64,000 nt of DNA from an uncultured Clostridia bacterium (GTDB taxonomy: Bacteria; Bacillota; Clostridia; Christensenellales; UBA1242), in contig CAKVOE010000001.1 of NCBI GenBank assembly GCA_934778215.1, forward strand, positions 372,001 through 436,000, written 5' to 3'. Shown here one piece after another: positions 18,682 to 26,726 of the stretch. Below the pieces are notes generated by a model. That model had not been told where the DNA came from and made no database searches. It saw only the letters and a list, made by a program, of their open reading frames with translations. How positions within the stretch are numbered: the stretch's first letter is position 1; each line of letters begins with the position of its first letter. A program made the position numbers and the translations under genes.

Positions 18682-19698
18682 ATGAGTAAAAAGTTAGGTC
18701 AAAATAGTTACATTTTAGAAAAGCCTATTTATGTAATTGGTAGAGCGTGTAAAACAAGTCAAAAGGAAGCCGATGGGCCAATTGGCAAATATTTTGACGA
18801 TGTTGTAAGTGACGACACACTAGGAGAAAACTCTTACGAAAAAGCCGAAAGGCGAATGATGGAAGAAACAATTTTTAAAGCAATTTCTTCTGCTGGTAAA
18901 AACGAAAATGAAATTGATATATTTATCGGTGGTGACTTATTAAATCAAATAGTTACTACAAATTACACGGCAAGAGCGTTTAACATTCCTTTTTTGGGAG
19001 TGTATGGAGCGTGTTCTACCATGAGCGAAAGTCTAATAATTGCCAGTTTAATTTTGGACGGTGGCGGAGCGGAAAATATTTTATGTGCAACAGGAAGCCA
19101 TTTTTCGGCGTCTGAACGACAATTTAGAAATCCGCTAGAACTTGGCTGTCAACGCCAAACCTATTCACAGTGGACGGTTACTGGTATGGGCGCAACGGTG
19201 CTTTCTACAACACAAAAGTCTAATGTAAAAATAACTAAGGTTGCAATAGGAAATGTTACCGATTTCGGGGTAGTTGATATTGCAAATATGGGTGCAGCAA
19301 TGGCACCTGCTGCAATGAATACTTTGGTAGCATTTTTTAAACAAACCAACACATCTCCTGCTGACTACGATTTAATTTGTTCGGGAGATTTAGGAAAACT
19401 TGGGTCGGATATACTAAAAGACTTAATGGTAGGCAAGGGTTTTCCTCTTGGTCAAAATTATATGGACTGTGGACATTCTATATTTAACAACGAACAAAAG
19501 ACCTTTCAGGGCGGTAGCGGAGCGGGTTGCTCGGCATCTGTTTTAAATTCATACATTTTAGAAAAACTGGAAAGCGGAGAGTTTGATAAAGTAATTTTTA
19601 TGGCAACGGGAGCGCTTATGAGTACAACTACTAATCAGCAAGGCGATACAATCCCTTGTATTGCACAACTGGTGCTATTTGAACATGAGGAGGATTAA
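18682..19698 (+). CDS. spoVAD: Stage V sporulation protein AD
   Basis: SpoVAD binds dipicolinic acid in spore uptake and has a thiolase-like fold. I place the start at ATG 18682 (338 aa): TGGAG is 9 bp upstream, while the in-frame GTG at 18667 would overlap spoVAC and its ribosome binding site. Family blocks include A-D-G-P-x-G-x-Y-F-D, Y-x-x-A-E-x-R-M, GVYGACSTM, SHFSASERQFRNPLELG, QWTVTG, and DCGHSIFNNEQKTFQGGSGAGCSA. The length is normal. Tight spacing on both sides puts it in one operon with spoVAC and spoVAE. Confidence 0.95.
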   Translation: MSKKLGQNSYILEKPIYVIGRACKTSQKEADGPIGKYFDDVVSDDTLGENSYEKAERRMMEETIFKAISSAGKNENEIDIFIGGDLLNQIVTTNYTARAFNIPFLGVYGACSTMSESLIIASLILDGGGAENILCATGSHFSASERQFRNPLELGCQRQTYSQWTVTGMGATVLSTTQKSNVKITKVAIGNVTDFGVVDIANMGAAMAPAAMNTLVAFFKQTNTSPADYDLICSGDLGKLGSDILKDLMVGKGFPLGQNYMDCGHSIFNNEQKTFQGGSGAGCSASVLNSYILEKLESGEFDKVIFMATGALMSTTTNQQGDTIPCIAQLVLFEHEED

Positions 19699-19701
19699 TT
19701 T

Positions 19702-20076
19702 ATGTTGTTAGCGTTGTGGACATATTTTAAAGTGTTTTTGGTGGGTGGAATTATTTGCTTACTAGCACAAATTTTAATAATTAGAACAAAGATGACCAGT
19801 GCGAGAATTTTGGTAGTGTTTTTGATGATTGGTGCTGTTTTGGGCGGGCTTGGAATATATGGCTATTTGGTAGAATGGGCAGGTGCAGGTGCAACCGTTC
19901 CTATAACGGGGTTTGGGTATAATATATCTCGTGGAGCAATAGAGGGGGCTAGTGCAGACGGACTTCTTGGAGCGTTGTCGCATGGGCTGGCATCAATTTC
20001 TGCAGGAATTAGCGTGTCAATATCTTTGTCGTATCTAATAGCACTAATATGTAAACCCAAAACCAAATCTGAATAA
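19702..20076 (+). CDS. spoVAE: Stage V sporulation protein AE (AEb type)
   Basis: This 124-aa multi-pass membrane protein corresponds to the SpoVAEb component of the dipicolinate channel. It shows the repeated family pattern F-L-V-G-G-x-I-C (about 12-19) and GAGATVPITGFGYNISRGA (about 55-73), closely parallel to the SpoVAC block. ATG 19702 follows GGAGGA and lies 3 bp after spoVAD. A hairpin ends the operon at 20095-20134. Confidence 0.95.
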   Translation: MLLALWTYFKVFLVGGIICLLAQILIIRTKMTSARILVVFLMIGAVLGGLGIYGYLVEWAGAGATVPITGFGYNISRGAIEGASADGLLGALSHGLASISAGISVSISLSYLIALICKPKTKSE

Positions 20077-20090
20077 AACAAAAAATTATG

Positions 20091-20136
20091 TTGTAAACCT
20101 TCATTGATCTGTGATAAACTATCAATGGAGGTTTTT
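20091..20136 (+). promoter_or_regulatory. Hairpin with embedded promoter at the spoVAE-sufC junction
   Basis: AAACCTTCATTGAT (20095-20108) pairs with ATCAATGGAGGTTT (20121-20134): 14 pairs with one G-U, then a short T run. The 3' arm contains GGAGG (20127-20131), the sufC ribosome binding site. A possible promoter, TTGTAA (20091-20096), 18 bp, TAAACT (20115-20120) preceded by TGTGA, has its -10 in the loop. Read-through RNA would fold and hide the ribosome binding site; RNA begun at the internal promoter would not. Confidence 0.55.
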
Positions 20137-20859
20137 ATGCTAAAAATTGAAAATTTATGTTTTTCTGTAAATGAAAACGGACAAAATAAAGAAATTTTAA
20201 AAAATATAAATTTACAAATAGATAATAACAAGTTTGTTGTAATTACAGGACCAAATGGTAGTGGAAAATCTACTCTTGCAAAAATTATTATGGGAGTGCA
20301 AAAACCAACCAGTGGGAAAATTTATTTAGATGGCGAAGACATCACAAATACCGATATTACAACTCGAGCCAAAAACGGAATTGGTTTTGCTTTTCAGCAA
20401 CCGGTAAGGTTTAAGGGTCTTACTGTAAGAGATTTAATTGAGGTTAGTGCTGGGGGTAAGGTAGATATTGCAACTGCTTGTAAATATTTAAGTGATGTAG
20501 GGCTTTGTGCTAGGGAGTATATTAACAGACCATTAGACGATAAACTTTCGGGCGGGGAATTAAAACGAATAGAAATTGCTATGCTAGAAGCAAGGAATGC
20601 TAAGGTTAGCATTTTTGACGAACCAGAAGCAGGTATTGATTTGTGGAGTTTCAATAATTTAATTGGCGTATTTAAGCGTATTCAAGAAAAAAATATGAGC
20701 ACGATAATTATTTCGCATCAAGAACGAATTATTGAAATTGCCGATGAGGTTGTTTTGCTTGTAGATGGAGCGATAAAAAAGATAGACAAACCCGAAGTTA
20801 TTTTAAAAGAAATTAATGCTGTAAGTGCTTGCAAAAAGATAGAAGGAGGTCAGGTCTAA
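20137..20859 (+). CDS. sufC: Fe-S assembly ATPase SufC
   Basis: SufC is the ABC-type ATPase of the SUF iron-sulfur cluster scaffold. I start at ATG 20137 (240 aa), 5 bp after GGAGG; in-frame upstream starts would lie inside the hairpin. Walker A GPNGSGKST (about 39-47), the Q-loop FAFQQPVRFKG, signature LSGGELKRIEI and Walker B VSIFDEPEAGID are present. The acidic D-E-P-E-A-G-I-D form is characteristic of SufC rather than transporter ATPases. The stop overlaps the next start (TAATG). Confidence 0.92.
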   Translation: MLKIENLCFSVNENGQNKEILKNINLQIDNNKFVVITGPNGSGKSTLAKIIMGVQKPTSGKIYLDGEDITNTDITTRAKNGIGFAFQQPVRFKGLTVRDLIEVSAGGKVDIATACKYLSDVGLCAREYINRPLDDKLSGGELKRIEIAMLEARNAKVSIFDEPEAGIDLWSFNNLIGVFKRIQEKNMSTIIISHQERIIEIADEVVLLVDGAIKKIDKPEVILKEINAVSACKKIEGGQV

Positions 20860-21779
20860 TGGAACTAGAAAAAGTTGACAAAGAGTTGTTACAAATTGTA
20901 GCCGACCTTCATCAAGTACCGCAAGGTGCATATAATATAAGGAAAAATGGAAAAAGTGTTGGTAGAAGCAGTTCGGCAAATATTACAATTGAAACCAACA
21001 ACGAAAATACGGGCATAAACATAATTATTGCACCAAATACACAAAATGAGAGTGTGCATATACCGGTTATTTTGTCGGAGAGCGGTTTGCAAGATATGGT
21101 TAAAAATGATTTTTTTGTCGGAGATAATTCGTGCGTTACAATAGTTGCAGGTTGTGGTATTCATAATGATGGCAAGTTTGCTTCTGCCCATAATGGTATT
21201 CATCGGTTTTTTGTAGGAAAAAATTGCAATGTAACATATATTGAAAAACATTTTGGAGAGGGCAAAAATGATTATAATCAAATGAACCCCGAAACCATTA
21301 TACAAGTGGGCGAAAACTCCGTTTTTAAAATGGAAACCACTCAAATTGGCGGAATAGCAAGAACGGAAAGAAATACATCTGCGATAGTTGAAAACAATGC
21401 AAAGTTAGATATAAATGAAAAGATTTTAACGGAGCTTGAGCAAAAAGCGAATACAAAATTTGTTTGTGAGTTAAATGGCAAAAATTCTTCAGCACGAATT
21501 GTTTCAAGAGCGGTAGCGAAAAACAATTCCGTTCAGCATTTTAAATCGGTACTAAACGGCAAAAATGAATGCTTTGGGCATACAGAATGCGATTGCATAA
21601 TTATGGATAACGCAAATGTGTATGCAGATCCTGAGGTAAACGCCTTTAACGCAAATGCAAGTTTAATTCATGAAGCAGCAATAGGAAAGATTGCAGGAGA
21701 ACAAATATTAAAACTTATGACGCTTGGGTTAACCGAAGCGGAAGCACAAGAAAAAATAATAAAAGGATTTTTGAGGTAA
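20859..21779 (+). CDS. Short SufB/SufD family scaffold protein
   Basis: The protein starts at ATG 20859 (306 aa), overlapping the sufC stop and preceded by GGAGGT. It carries the beta-helix core of SufB/SufD and the family's C-terminal signature G-H-T-E-C-D, V-Y-A-D-P-E, L-I-H-E-A-A-I-G-K-I and L-x-x-G-L-T-E-x-E-A. The Cys in TECD corresponds to the SufB assembly region. It is much shorter than SufB (about 460 aa), so it resembles the one-SufC plus one-SufB/D arrangement described as a minimal SUF system. No sufS, sufU or second SufB/D gene is adjacent; a cysteine desulfurase lies 2.4 kb downstream. Confidence 0.85.
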   Translation: MELEKVDKELLQIVADLHQVPQGAYNIRKNGKSVGRSSSANITIETNNENTGINIIIAPNTQNESVHIPVILSESGLQDMVKNDFFVGDNSCVTIVAGCGIHNDGKFASAHNGIHRFFVGKNCNVTYIEKHFGEGKNDYNQMNPETIIQVGENSVFKMETTQIGGIARTERNTSAIVENNAKLDINEKILTELEQKANTKFVCELNGKNSSARIVSRAVAKNNSVQHFKSVLNGKNECFGHTECDCIIMDNANVYADPEVNAFNANASLIHEAAIGKIAGEQILKLMTLGLTEAEAQEKIIKGFLR

Positions 21780-21784
21780 AGAGT

Positions 21785-23146
21785 ATGAATGTTCAAAAAA
21801 TTGTTGAAGGTCAAAGAGAATATTTTAATTCTCACCAAACACTAAACATAGAGTTTAGGTTGGCACAGTTAAAAAAATTAAAAAAGAGTTTAGACGAACA
21901 TTTGCCACAATTGATGCAGGCTTTTTTAGATGACTTAAACAAATGTGAGCAAGATGTTTATATGACAGAATTATTTTTGGTAAAGAGTGAATTACGCTAT
22001 TTAACCAAAAACTTAAACAAATTAACCAAAATAAGAAAAACCGGTACCGACCTTATAAACTTTTTTAGTACCGGAAGAATTGTTCCGGAGCCATACGGTG
22101 TATGCTTAATTGTCGCTCCTTGGAACTATCCTTTGCAACTTTCTTTGGTGCCATTAATTGGTGCTATTGCATCTGGTAATACCGTTGTGTTAAAGCCATC
22201 TTCTAGCGTGCCAACAATTTCGGCTGTTATAAAAGATATTCTTTCGGTGTTTGAAGAAAAATATATTGCTTGCATTACAGGAAGTAGAACGGAAACGGAA
22301 GGTTTGTTTGACCAAAAGTACGATTTTGCATTTTTTACCGGCGGAGAAGAATCTGGAAAAGTTTTGGCGGAAAAACTTAGCAAAAATTTGACGCCATGCG
22401 TATTAGAACTCGGTGGAAAGTCGCCATTAATAGTAGATTTTGATGCAGATATTGAGTTGTCTGCAAAAAAATGTGTTTGGGGCAAATTTTTAAATGCTGG
22501 TCAAACTTGCATTGCTCCCGATTATTGTTTGGTTCATGAAACAATTAAAGAACAATTTTTGGAATGTGTAAAGAAGGAAATTAGGGAACAATTTTATGTT
22601 GAAGATTTGCTAACCCCAAATTTTGTAAGAATAGTTGACGAGAAGAAAAAAGTAAGAATAGAAAAGTTGTTAGACGAAAAGAAGATAATTGTGGGGGGCA
22701 AGTTTGACGGATTAACACTAGAACCAACCGTTATGGATAATGTTAGTTATGATGACCCTATTATGAAGGAAGAGATTTTTGCTCCAATTTTACCAATTAT
22801 TTCATTTACCACACTAACCGAAGAAATTGATAAACTAAAAGATAAAAAACACCCACTAGCATTATACTATTTTGGTAGCGATGTTTCTAAACAAGAATAT
22901 GTTATGAAAAACGCAATTTATGGTGGCGGGTGTATTAATGATTGCATTATGCACATTAGCGACAGCCACCTGCCTTTTGGTGGAGTTGGTAGTAGTGGAA
23001 TGGGTTCCTATCATGGAAAAAGAACTTTTGAAACCTTTTCGCATTTTAAGAGTGTTTTGGTTACAAACTCTAAAAAAGATTTAAAACTTAAATATATGCC
23101 ATATAACAGAAAAAAACTTAAAACCATAAAAAGATTTTGTAAGTAA
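21785..23146 (+). CDS. Aldehyde dehydrogenase (class 3-like)
   Basis: This 453-aa NAD(P)-dependent enzyme oxidises aldehydes to acids. The general-base block LELGGKSP (Glu about 206) and the catalytic block GQTCIAPDY (Cys about 242) are intact, as are the cofactor blocks PWNYPLQL, KPSS and FTGG. The C-terminal FGGVGSSGMGSYHG and the 450-residue length point to the ALDH3 / fatty aldehyde group, with a basic C-terminal tail (KKLKTIKRF). It begins 5 bp after the SufB/D gene, so it is in the same transcript, though no functional link to Fe-S assembly is evident. Terminator at 23209. Confidence 0.9.
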   Translation: MNVQKIVEGQREYFNSHQTLNIEFRLAQLKKLKKSLDEHLPQLMQAFLDDLNKCEQDVYMTELFLVKSELRYLTKNLNKLTKIRKTGTDLINFFSTGRIVPEPYGVCLIVAPWNYPLQLSLVPLIGAIASGNTVVLKPSSSVPTISAVIKDILSVFEEKYIACITGSRTETEGLFDQKYDFAFFTGGEESGKVLAEKLSKNLTPCVLELGGKSPLIVDFDADIELSAKKCVWGKFLNAGQTCIAPDYCLVHETIKEQFLECVKKEIREQFYVEDLLTPNFVRIVDEKKKVRIEKLLDEKKIIVGGKFDGLTLEPTVMDNVSYDDPIMKEEIFAPILPIISFTTLTEEIDKLKDKKHPLALYYFGSDVSKQEYVMKNAIYGGGCINDCIMHISDSHLPFGGVGSSGMGSYHGKRTFETFSHFKSVLVTNSKKDLKLKYMPYNRKKLKTIKRFCK

Positions 23147-23208
23147 TATTTAAAAATGTATAATTTATAAAACATAATTAAAAGGTAAATGTCATTTAGT
23201 TAGTTTAC

Positions 23209-23254
23209 AAAAATAGAAACAATGCAATTGTATTTGTGTTGTTTCTATTTTTTT
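23209..23254 (+). terminator. Intrinsic terminator after the aldehyde dehydrogenase
   Basis: AAAAATAGAAACAA (23209-23222) pairs perfectly with TTGTTTCTATTTTT (23239-23252), followed by more T residues. Confidence 0.9.
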
Positions 23255-23384
23255 TAAGTAATTAGCAAAAGAAAATTATTTGGCTATACTTTAATGACTT
23301 TTGCCATAAATTAAAACAAAAATATAGTTATGGTAAAGGAATAAATACAAAAACTTACTCATATTATATAACGGAATTAAAATT

Positions 23385-24086
23385 ATGGGTGGAGTAAAGG
23401 TATCAAGCACACTAACCAACAAACATAAAATTATAACCATTAATTTTATTAACAGAAGCAAAATTTTGAAGGCGTTTTTTGTTTTGTTAATTTTGGTGGG
23501 TATATTTTCATTGTGTATGAAGTTTCTAATTACGCCAGTAATAGTTAAGACTGGAACGGTTAAAATTAACGAAATTAGCAACAAGTCAATTAACGGTGCT
23601 ATTCAAAAGGTAATGAAAGGGTCTATTTGTTATGATGATTTAATTCATATTGTAACCGATGGCGCTGGCAAAATTGTATTGTTGCAAGCAAATAGCATTG
23701 TTATAAATTCACTATCGCAAGAGGTTATAGAAAACACTTACCAAAGTTTGTTTAATTCACTGTATGATCCACTACATATACCGTTGGGTTCTTTTAGCGG
23801 GATACCAGCATTTGCATCTAGCGGACCTATTATAGATGTTGATATTGTACCTTATGGCACAGTTTCATGCAAATTTCTGAGCAAATTTTCTTCTTGCGGA
23901 ATAAACCAAACCTTGCATCAGATATATGCCAATGTAGAAACGGTTGTAAATGCGGTGTTGCCATTAAAAAAGATTAATTGTGTAATTAATGAAAGCGTTT
24001 TGGTGGCGGAAAGCCTAATTATTGGGGAGGTTCCAGAAACCTATTTGATGGCAGAAGATGTGAGCGATTTATTAAATATGGTATAA
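23385..24086 (+). CDS. yunB: Sporulation protein YunB
   Basis: YunB is a mother-cell sporulation protein needed for normal spores in Bacillus. The 233-aa protein has a basic N-terminus, one membrane helix (about 27-48) and an outer domain with family blocks I-N-x-A-I, I-V-x-D-x-x-G-K-I, L-Q-A-N-S-I-V-I-N, IPLGSFSGIPAFASSGP (about 139-155) and VNAVLPL. Length is typical. The ribosome binding site is poor (CGGAATT). I could not identify a convincing sigma-E promoter. Strong terminators on both sides show a single-gene unit. Confidence 0.88.
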   Translation: MGGVKVSSTLTNKHKIITINFINRSKILKAFFVLLILVGIFSLCMKFLITPVIVKTGTVKINEISNKSINGAIQKVMKGSICYDDLIHIVTDGAGKIVLLQANSIVINSLSQEVIENTYQSLFNSLYDPLHIPLGSFSGIPAFASSGPIIDVDIVPYGTVSCKFLSKFSSCGINQTLHQIYANVETVVNAVLPLKKINCVINESVLVAESLIIGEVPETYLMAEDVSDLLNMV

Positions 24087-24091
24087 AATAT

Positions 24092-24127
24092 ATAGGTTTT
24101 AATTATAAGTTAAAACCTATTTTTTTA
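24092..24127 (+). terminator. Intrinsic terminator after yunB
   Basis: ATAGGTTTTAA (24092-24102) pairs perfectly with TTAAAACCTAT (24110-24120), then TTTTTTT. Confidence 0.9.
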
Positions 24128-24129
24128 AC

Positions 24130-24158
24130 TTGAAAAATAGCATTGATTGTGATATATT
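24130..24158 (+). promoter_or_regulatory. Promoter of the cysteine desulfurase-thiI operon
   Basis: TTGAAA (24130-24135), 17 bp, TATATT (24153-24158), with TGTGA before the -10. Confidence 0.65.
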
Positions 24159-24188
24159 TATTTAGTAAATTTTAAAGGAATTATAACT

Positions 24189-25325
24189 ATGTATTTTTTA
24201 GACAACGCAAGCACAACAAGATGCTTCGAATCTAGTGCAGAAATAATTAAAAACGCACTATTAAATGACTATTTTAACCCATCGGCAAAATATGGGTACG
24301 CATTAGAAGAGCAAAAAAAATTAAACGAGTGTAGGAAGGTAATTTTAAATTCGGTCGGGGCAATCAATTTTGACTGTATTTTTACTGGTTCTGCAACCGA
24401 AAGCAACAACCTTGTAATGAACTCATTAATTTCAAAGCATTATGTGAGTTTAATTTCGGGTGGCGAACATTCTTCGGTGTATGAACCCGCTCATAGAGAT
24501 TTGGATAACGCAAAAATAGAATTTTTGAAGTTAAACCAGTTTGGTGCCGTTGACATTGAAGATTTTAAACAAAAAATGACGCCAAATGTAGGTTTTGTTT
24601 CGGTGATGTATGTTAGTAACGAAACAGGGGCGGTTAATAATATCGAACAAATTGTGTCAATAGCAAAAGGTGTAAACCCAAAAGTGCTAATTCATGTTGA
24701 CGCCGTGCAAGGATATTGTAAACTACCAATAAACCTAGAAACTTGGGGAATAGATTACCTAACTATATCTAGCCACAAAGTAAATGGACCAAAGGGTTTG
24801 GGTGCATTATTATCACGAAAAAAGAGCAAACTTTCACCTCAAATTTTGGGCGGTGGTCAAGAAAATGGTTTAAGAAGTGGTACAGAGAACTTACCAAGTG
24901 TTTTGGGCTTTGCAAATTCTGTAAAAATTCATCAAGAAACTATGCAAGATGATTATAAGATGGTTTACGAATTTAAGTGCAATTTGTTTAATTCTCTTAC
25001 AAATAAAGCAAAAGAATACAATGTAGAAATGGAACTAAACGGTAGTTTAGAAAACTCTTCGCCATATATTTTGAGCCTTTCATTTGTGGGGGTAAAAGCG
25101 GAAGTGCTTTTGCACAGTCTTGAACAATTTGACATTTTGGTGGGTACAGGTTCGGCGTGTAATTCGCATCATAGCGGAAACAGAGTTCTTGAAAATATGA
25201 ACAAAACTAAAGCAGAAGTAGAAGGCAATATTAGATTTTCTTTTTCTTGCGAAAGCGTTAATTTAGATTATGAATATGTGGCAGAAAAAGTAATTTTATG
25301 TGCAAAAAATATAAAAAGGAAATAA
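24189..25325 (+). CDS. Cysteine desulfurase (NifS/IscS family)
   Basis: This PLP enzyme removes sulfur from cysteine as an enzyme-bound persulfide. In 378 aa it shows the opening Y-F-L-D-N-A-S-T-T, the cofactor lysine in SSHKVNGPKG (about Lys 197), the H-V-D-A-V-Q block and the catalytic loop GTGSACNSHHSG (Cys about 324), longer than in SufS and therefore IscS/NifS-like. thiI starts 4 bp downstream, so its main client is probably ThiI for 4-thiouridine. It may also feed the SufC-SufB/D scaffold encoded 2.4 kb upstream. ATG 24189 follows AAAGGAA. Confidence 0.92.
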   Translation: MYFLDNASTTRCFESSAEIIKNALLNDYFNPSAKYGYALEEQKKLNECRKVILNSVGAINFDCIFTGSATESNNLVMNSLISKHYVSLISGGEHSSVYEPAHRDLDNAKIEFLKLNQFGAVDIEDFKQKMTPNVGFVSVMYVSNETGAVNNIEQIVSIAKGVNPKVLIHVDAVQGYCKLPINLETWGIDYLTISSHKVNGPKGLGALLSRKKSKLSPQILGGGQENGLRSGTENLPSVLGFANSVKIHQETMQDDYKMVYEFKCNLFNSLTNKAKEYNVEMELNGSLENSSPYILSLSFVGVKAEVLLHSLEQFDILVGTGSACNSHHSGNRVLENMNKTKAEVEGNIRFSFSCESVNLDYEYVAEKVILCAKNIKRK

Positions 25326-25329
25326 AGAG

Positions 25330-26499
25330 ATGGAATTTGATAGCATTATTGTTAGATATGGAGAGATATATTTAAAGGGTAAAAATCGTGGGTATTTTGA
25401 AAAGGCATTAAAAAACAATATTATAAAAGTTTTAGATAAATTTGGTGCAAAAATTGAATTTACTACTGGAAGATATATAGTAAATAACTTTAACCAAAAT
25501 GATAGGTTGTTATTGCAAGACAGATTAACTAAATTGCCGGGAATTTACTCAATTTCTCCGGCGTTTGCCGTGGACGCAACCCCCGAAAATATTTTGAATG
25601 TATGCAAAGAATTAATGCAATTTAAAAGGGGTACTTTTAGAGTAACTACCAAAAGAGCAGATAAAACTTTTCCTATTTCGAGTATGGATTTTTCAAGAGA
25701 ACTGGGCGGAAAAATTTTGAGTGAATTTCCTGTTCTTAAAGTAGATTTACATAATCCTGACACAAACTTAGAGGTAGATATTAGAGTTAATCATAAAGCC
25801 TATGTGTTTACGGACGAGCTTTTGGGCGTTGGTGGTATGCCTGTAGGAACAGCAGGTAATGGGCTTTTGCTTTTGTCGGGCGGAATAGATAGCCCCGTTG
25901 CCGGATTTATGATGGCAAAAAGAGGATTAAAACTAACAGCGCTACATTTTGAAAGTTTTCCTTATACTTCGCCACAGGCAAAAGAAAAAGCAATAGAACT
26001 TGCCGAAATTTTGTCTAAATATAATGGCAAAACAGATTTGTATGTGTGCAACATTGCAAAAATTCAAGAACAAATTCATGAGCATTGCCACCCAGACTAT
26101 ATGATTACTTTGGTGCGAAGATTTATGCTAAGAATTGCCGAAAAACTGGCAGAAGAAAAGAATATTGGAAGCATTGTAAGCGGTGAAAGCCTAGCACAAG
26201 TTGCTAGCCAAACGCTTGAAAGTATGACTACAATTGGAGAAGCGATGAAATCTGGCAAACCATTTTTTAAGCCACTTATCGGTTTTGACAAAATTGAAAC
26301 GATAAAAATAGCAGAAAAGATTGGAAGTTATGATATTAGTATTCGCCCATACGATGATTGTTGTACGGTATTTTTGCCAGATTCTCCAATAATAAAGCCA
26401 AAATTGCAAAAGGTTTTGGAGCAAGAAAAGCGTTTAGATGTAGAAAAACTAGTTGACGAGTGTTTTGACCATATAGAACATATTACAATAGACGAATAA
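25330..26499 (+). CDS. thiI: tRNA 4-thiouridine synthase ThiI
   Basis: ThiI adenylates U8 of tRNA and inserts sulfur to form 4-thiouridine; it can also take part in thiamine thiazole synthesis. The 389-aa protein has the N-terminal R-Y-G-E-I-Y-L-K-G-K-N-R block, a THUMP domain (about 60-165) and a PP-loop ATP site S-G-G-I-D-S at about 181-186. The C-terminal rhodanese domain of the E. coli enzyme is absent, the usual short Gram-positive form. The sulfur donor is the cysteine desulfurase encoded 4 bp upstream. Confidence 0.95.
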   Translation: MEFDSIIVRYGEIYLKGKNRGYFEKALKNNIIKVLDKFGAKIEFTTGRYIVNNFNQNDRLLLQDRLTKLPGIYSISPAFAVDATPENILNVCKELMQFKRGTFRVTTKRADKTFPISSMDFSRELGGKILSEFPVLKVDLHNPDTNLEVDIRVNHKAYVFTDELLGVGGMPVGTAGNGLLLLSGGIDSPVAGFMMAKRGLKLTALHFESFPYTSPQAKEKAIELAEILSKYNGKTDLYVCNIAKIQEQIHEHCHPDYMITLVRRFMLRIAEKLAEEKNIGSIVSGESLAQVASQTLESMTTIGEAMKSGKPFFKPLIGFDKIETIKIAEKIGSYDISIRPYDDCCTVFLPDSPIIKPKLQKVLEQEKRLDVEKLVDECFDHIEHITIDE

Positions 26500-26671
26500 C
26501 GTCTAGTCATACCAAAAGTAGATTTATTACAATAAATTATACCTTGGTGGTCGACTATATATTATGATCTAATTATATAGACATCAAGAAGAAATATTGA
26601 TTTAAAATACTGGTAAATTTATTGCTAGACTTGGAACAGCCTTGGCTTAAAAATAAATATAAAATAAATTT

Positions 26672-26710
26672 TTTGTGCTAGTTGTTATTTGATAACAATA
26701 TTTGTGCTAG
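26672..26710 (+). promoter_or_regulatory. Direct repeats flanking an inverted repeat upstream of 26727
   Basis: TTTGTGCTAG occurs twice (26672-26681 and 26701-26710) around the inverted repeat TTGTTAT-TTG-ATAACAA (26682-26698). The second copy runs into the AGGAGG ribosome binding site. It has the look of an operator or RNA control element; no factor is known. An imperfect 26-bp palindrome lies further upstream (26555-26580). Confidence 0.4.
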
Positions 26711-26726
26711 GAGGAATTAAGTTATT

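Noticed and set aside
23340..23384. Sigma-E promoter for yunB
   Set aside because: Fragments such as TCATATT are present, but no partner -10 at the right distance could be found.
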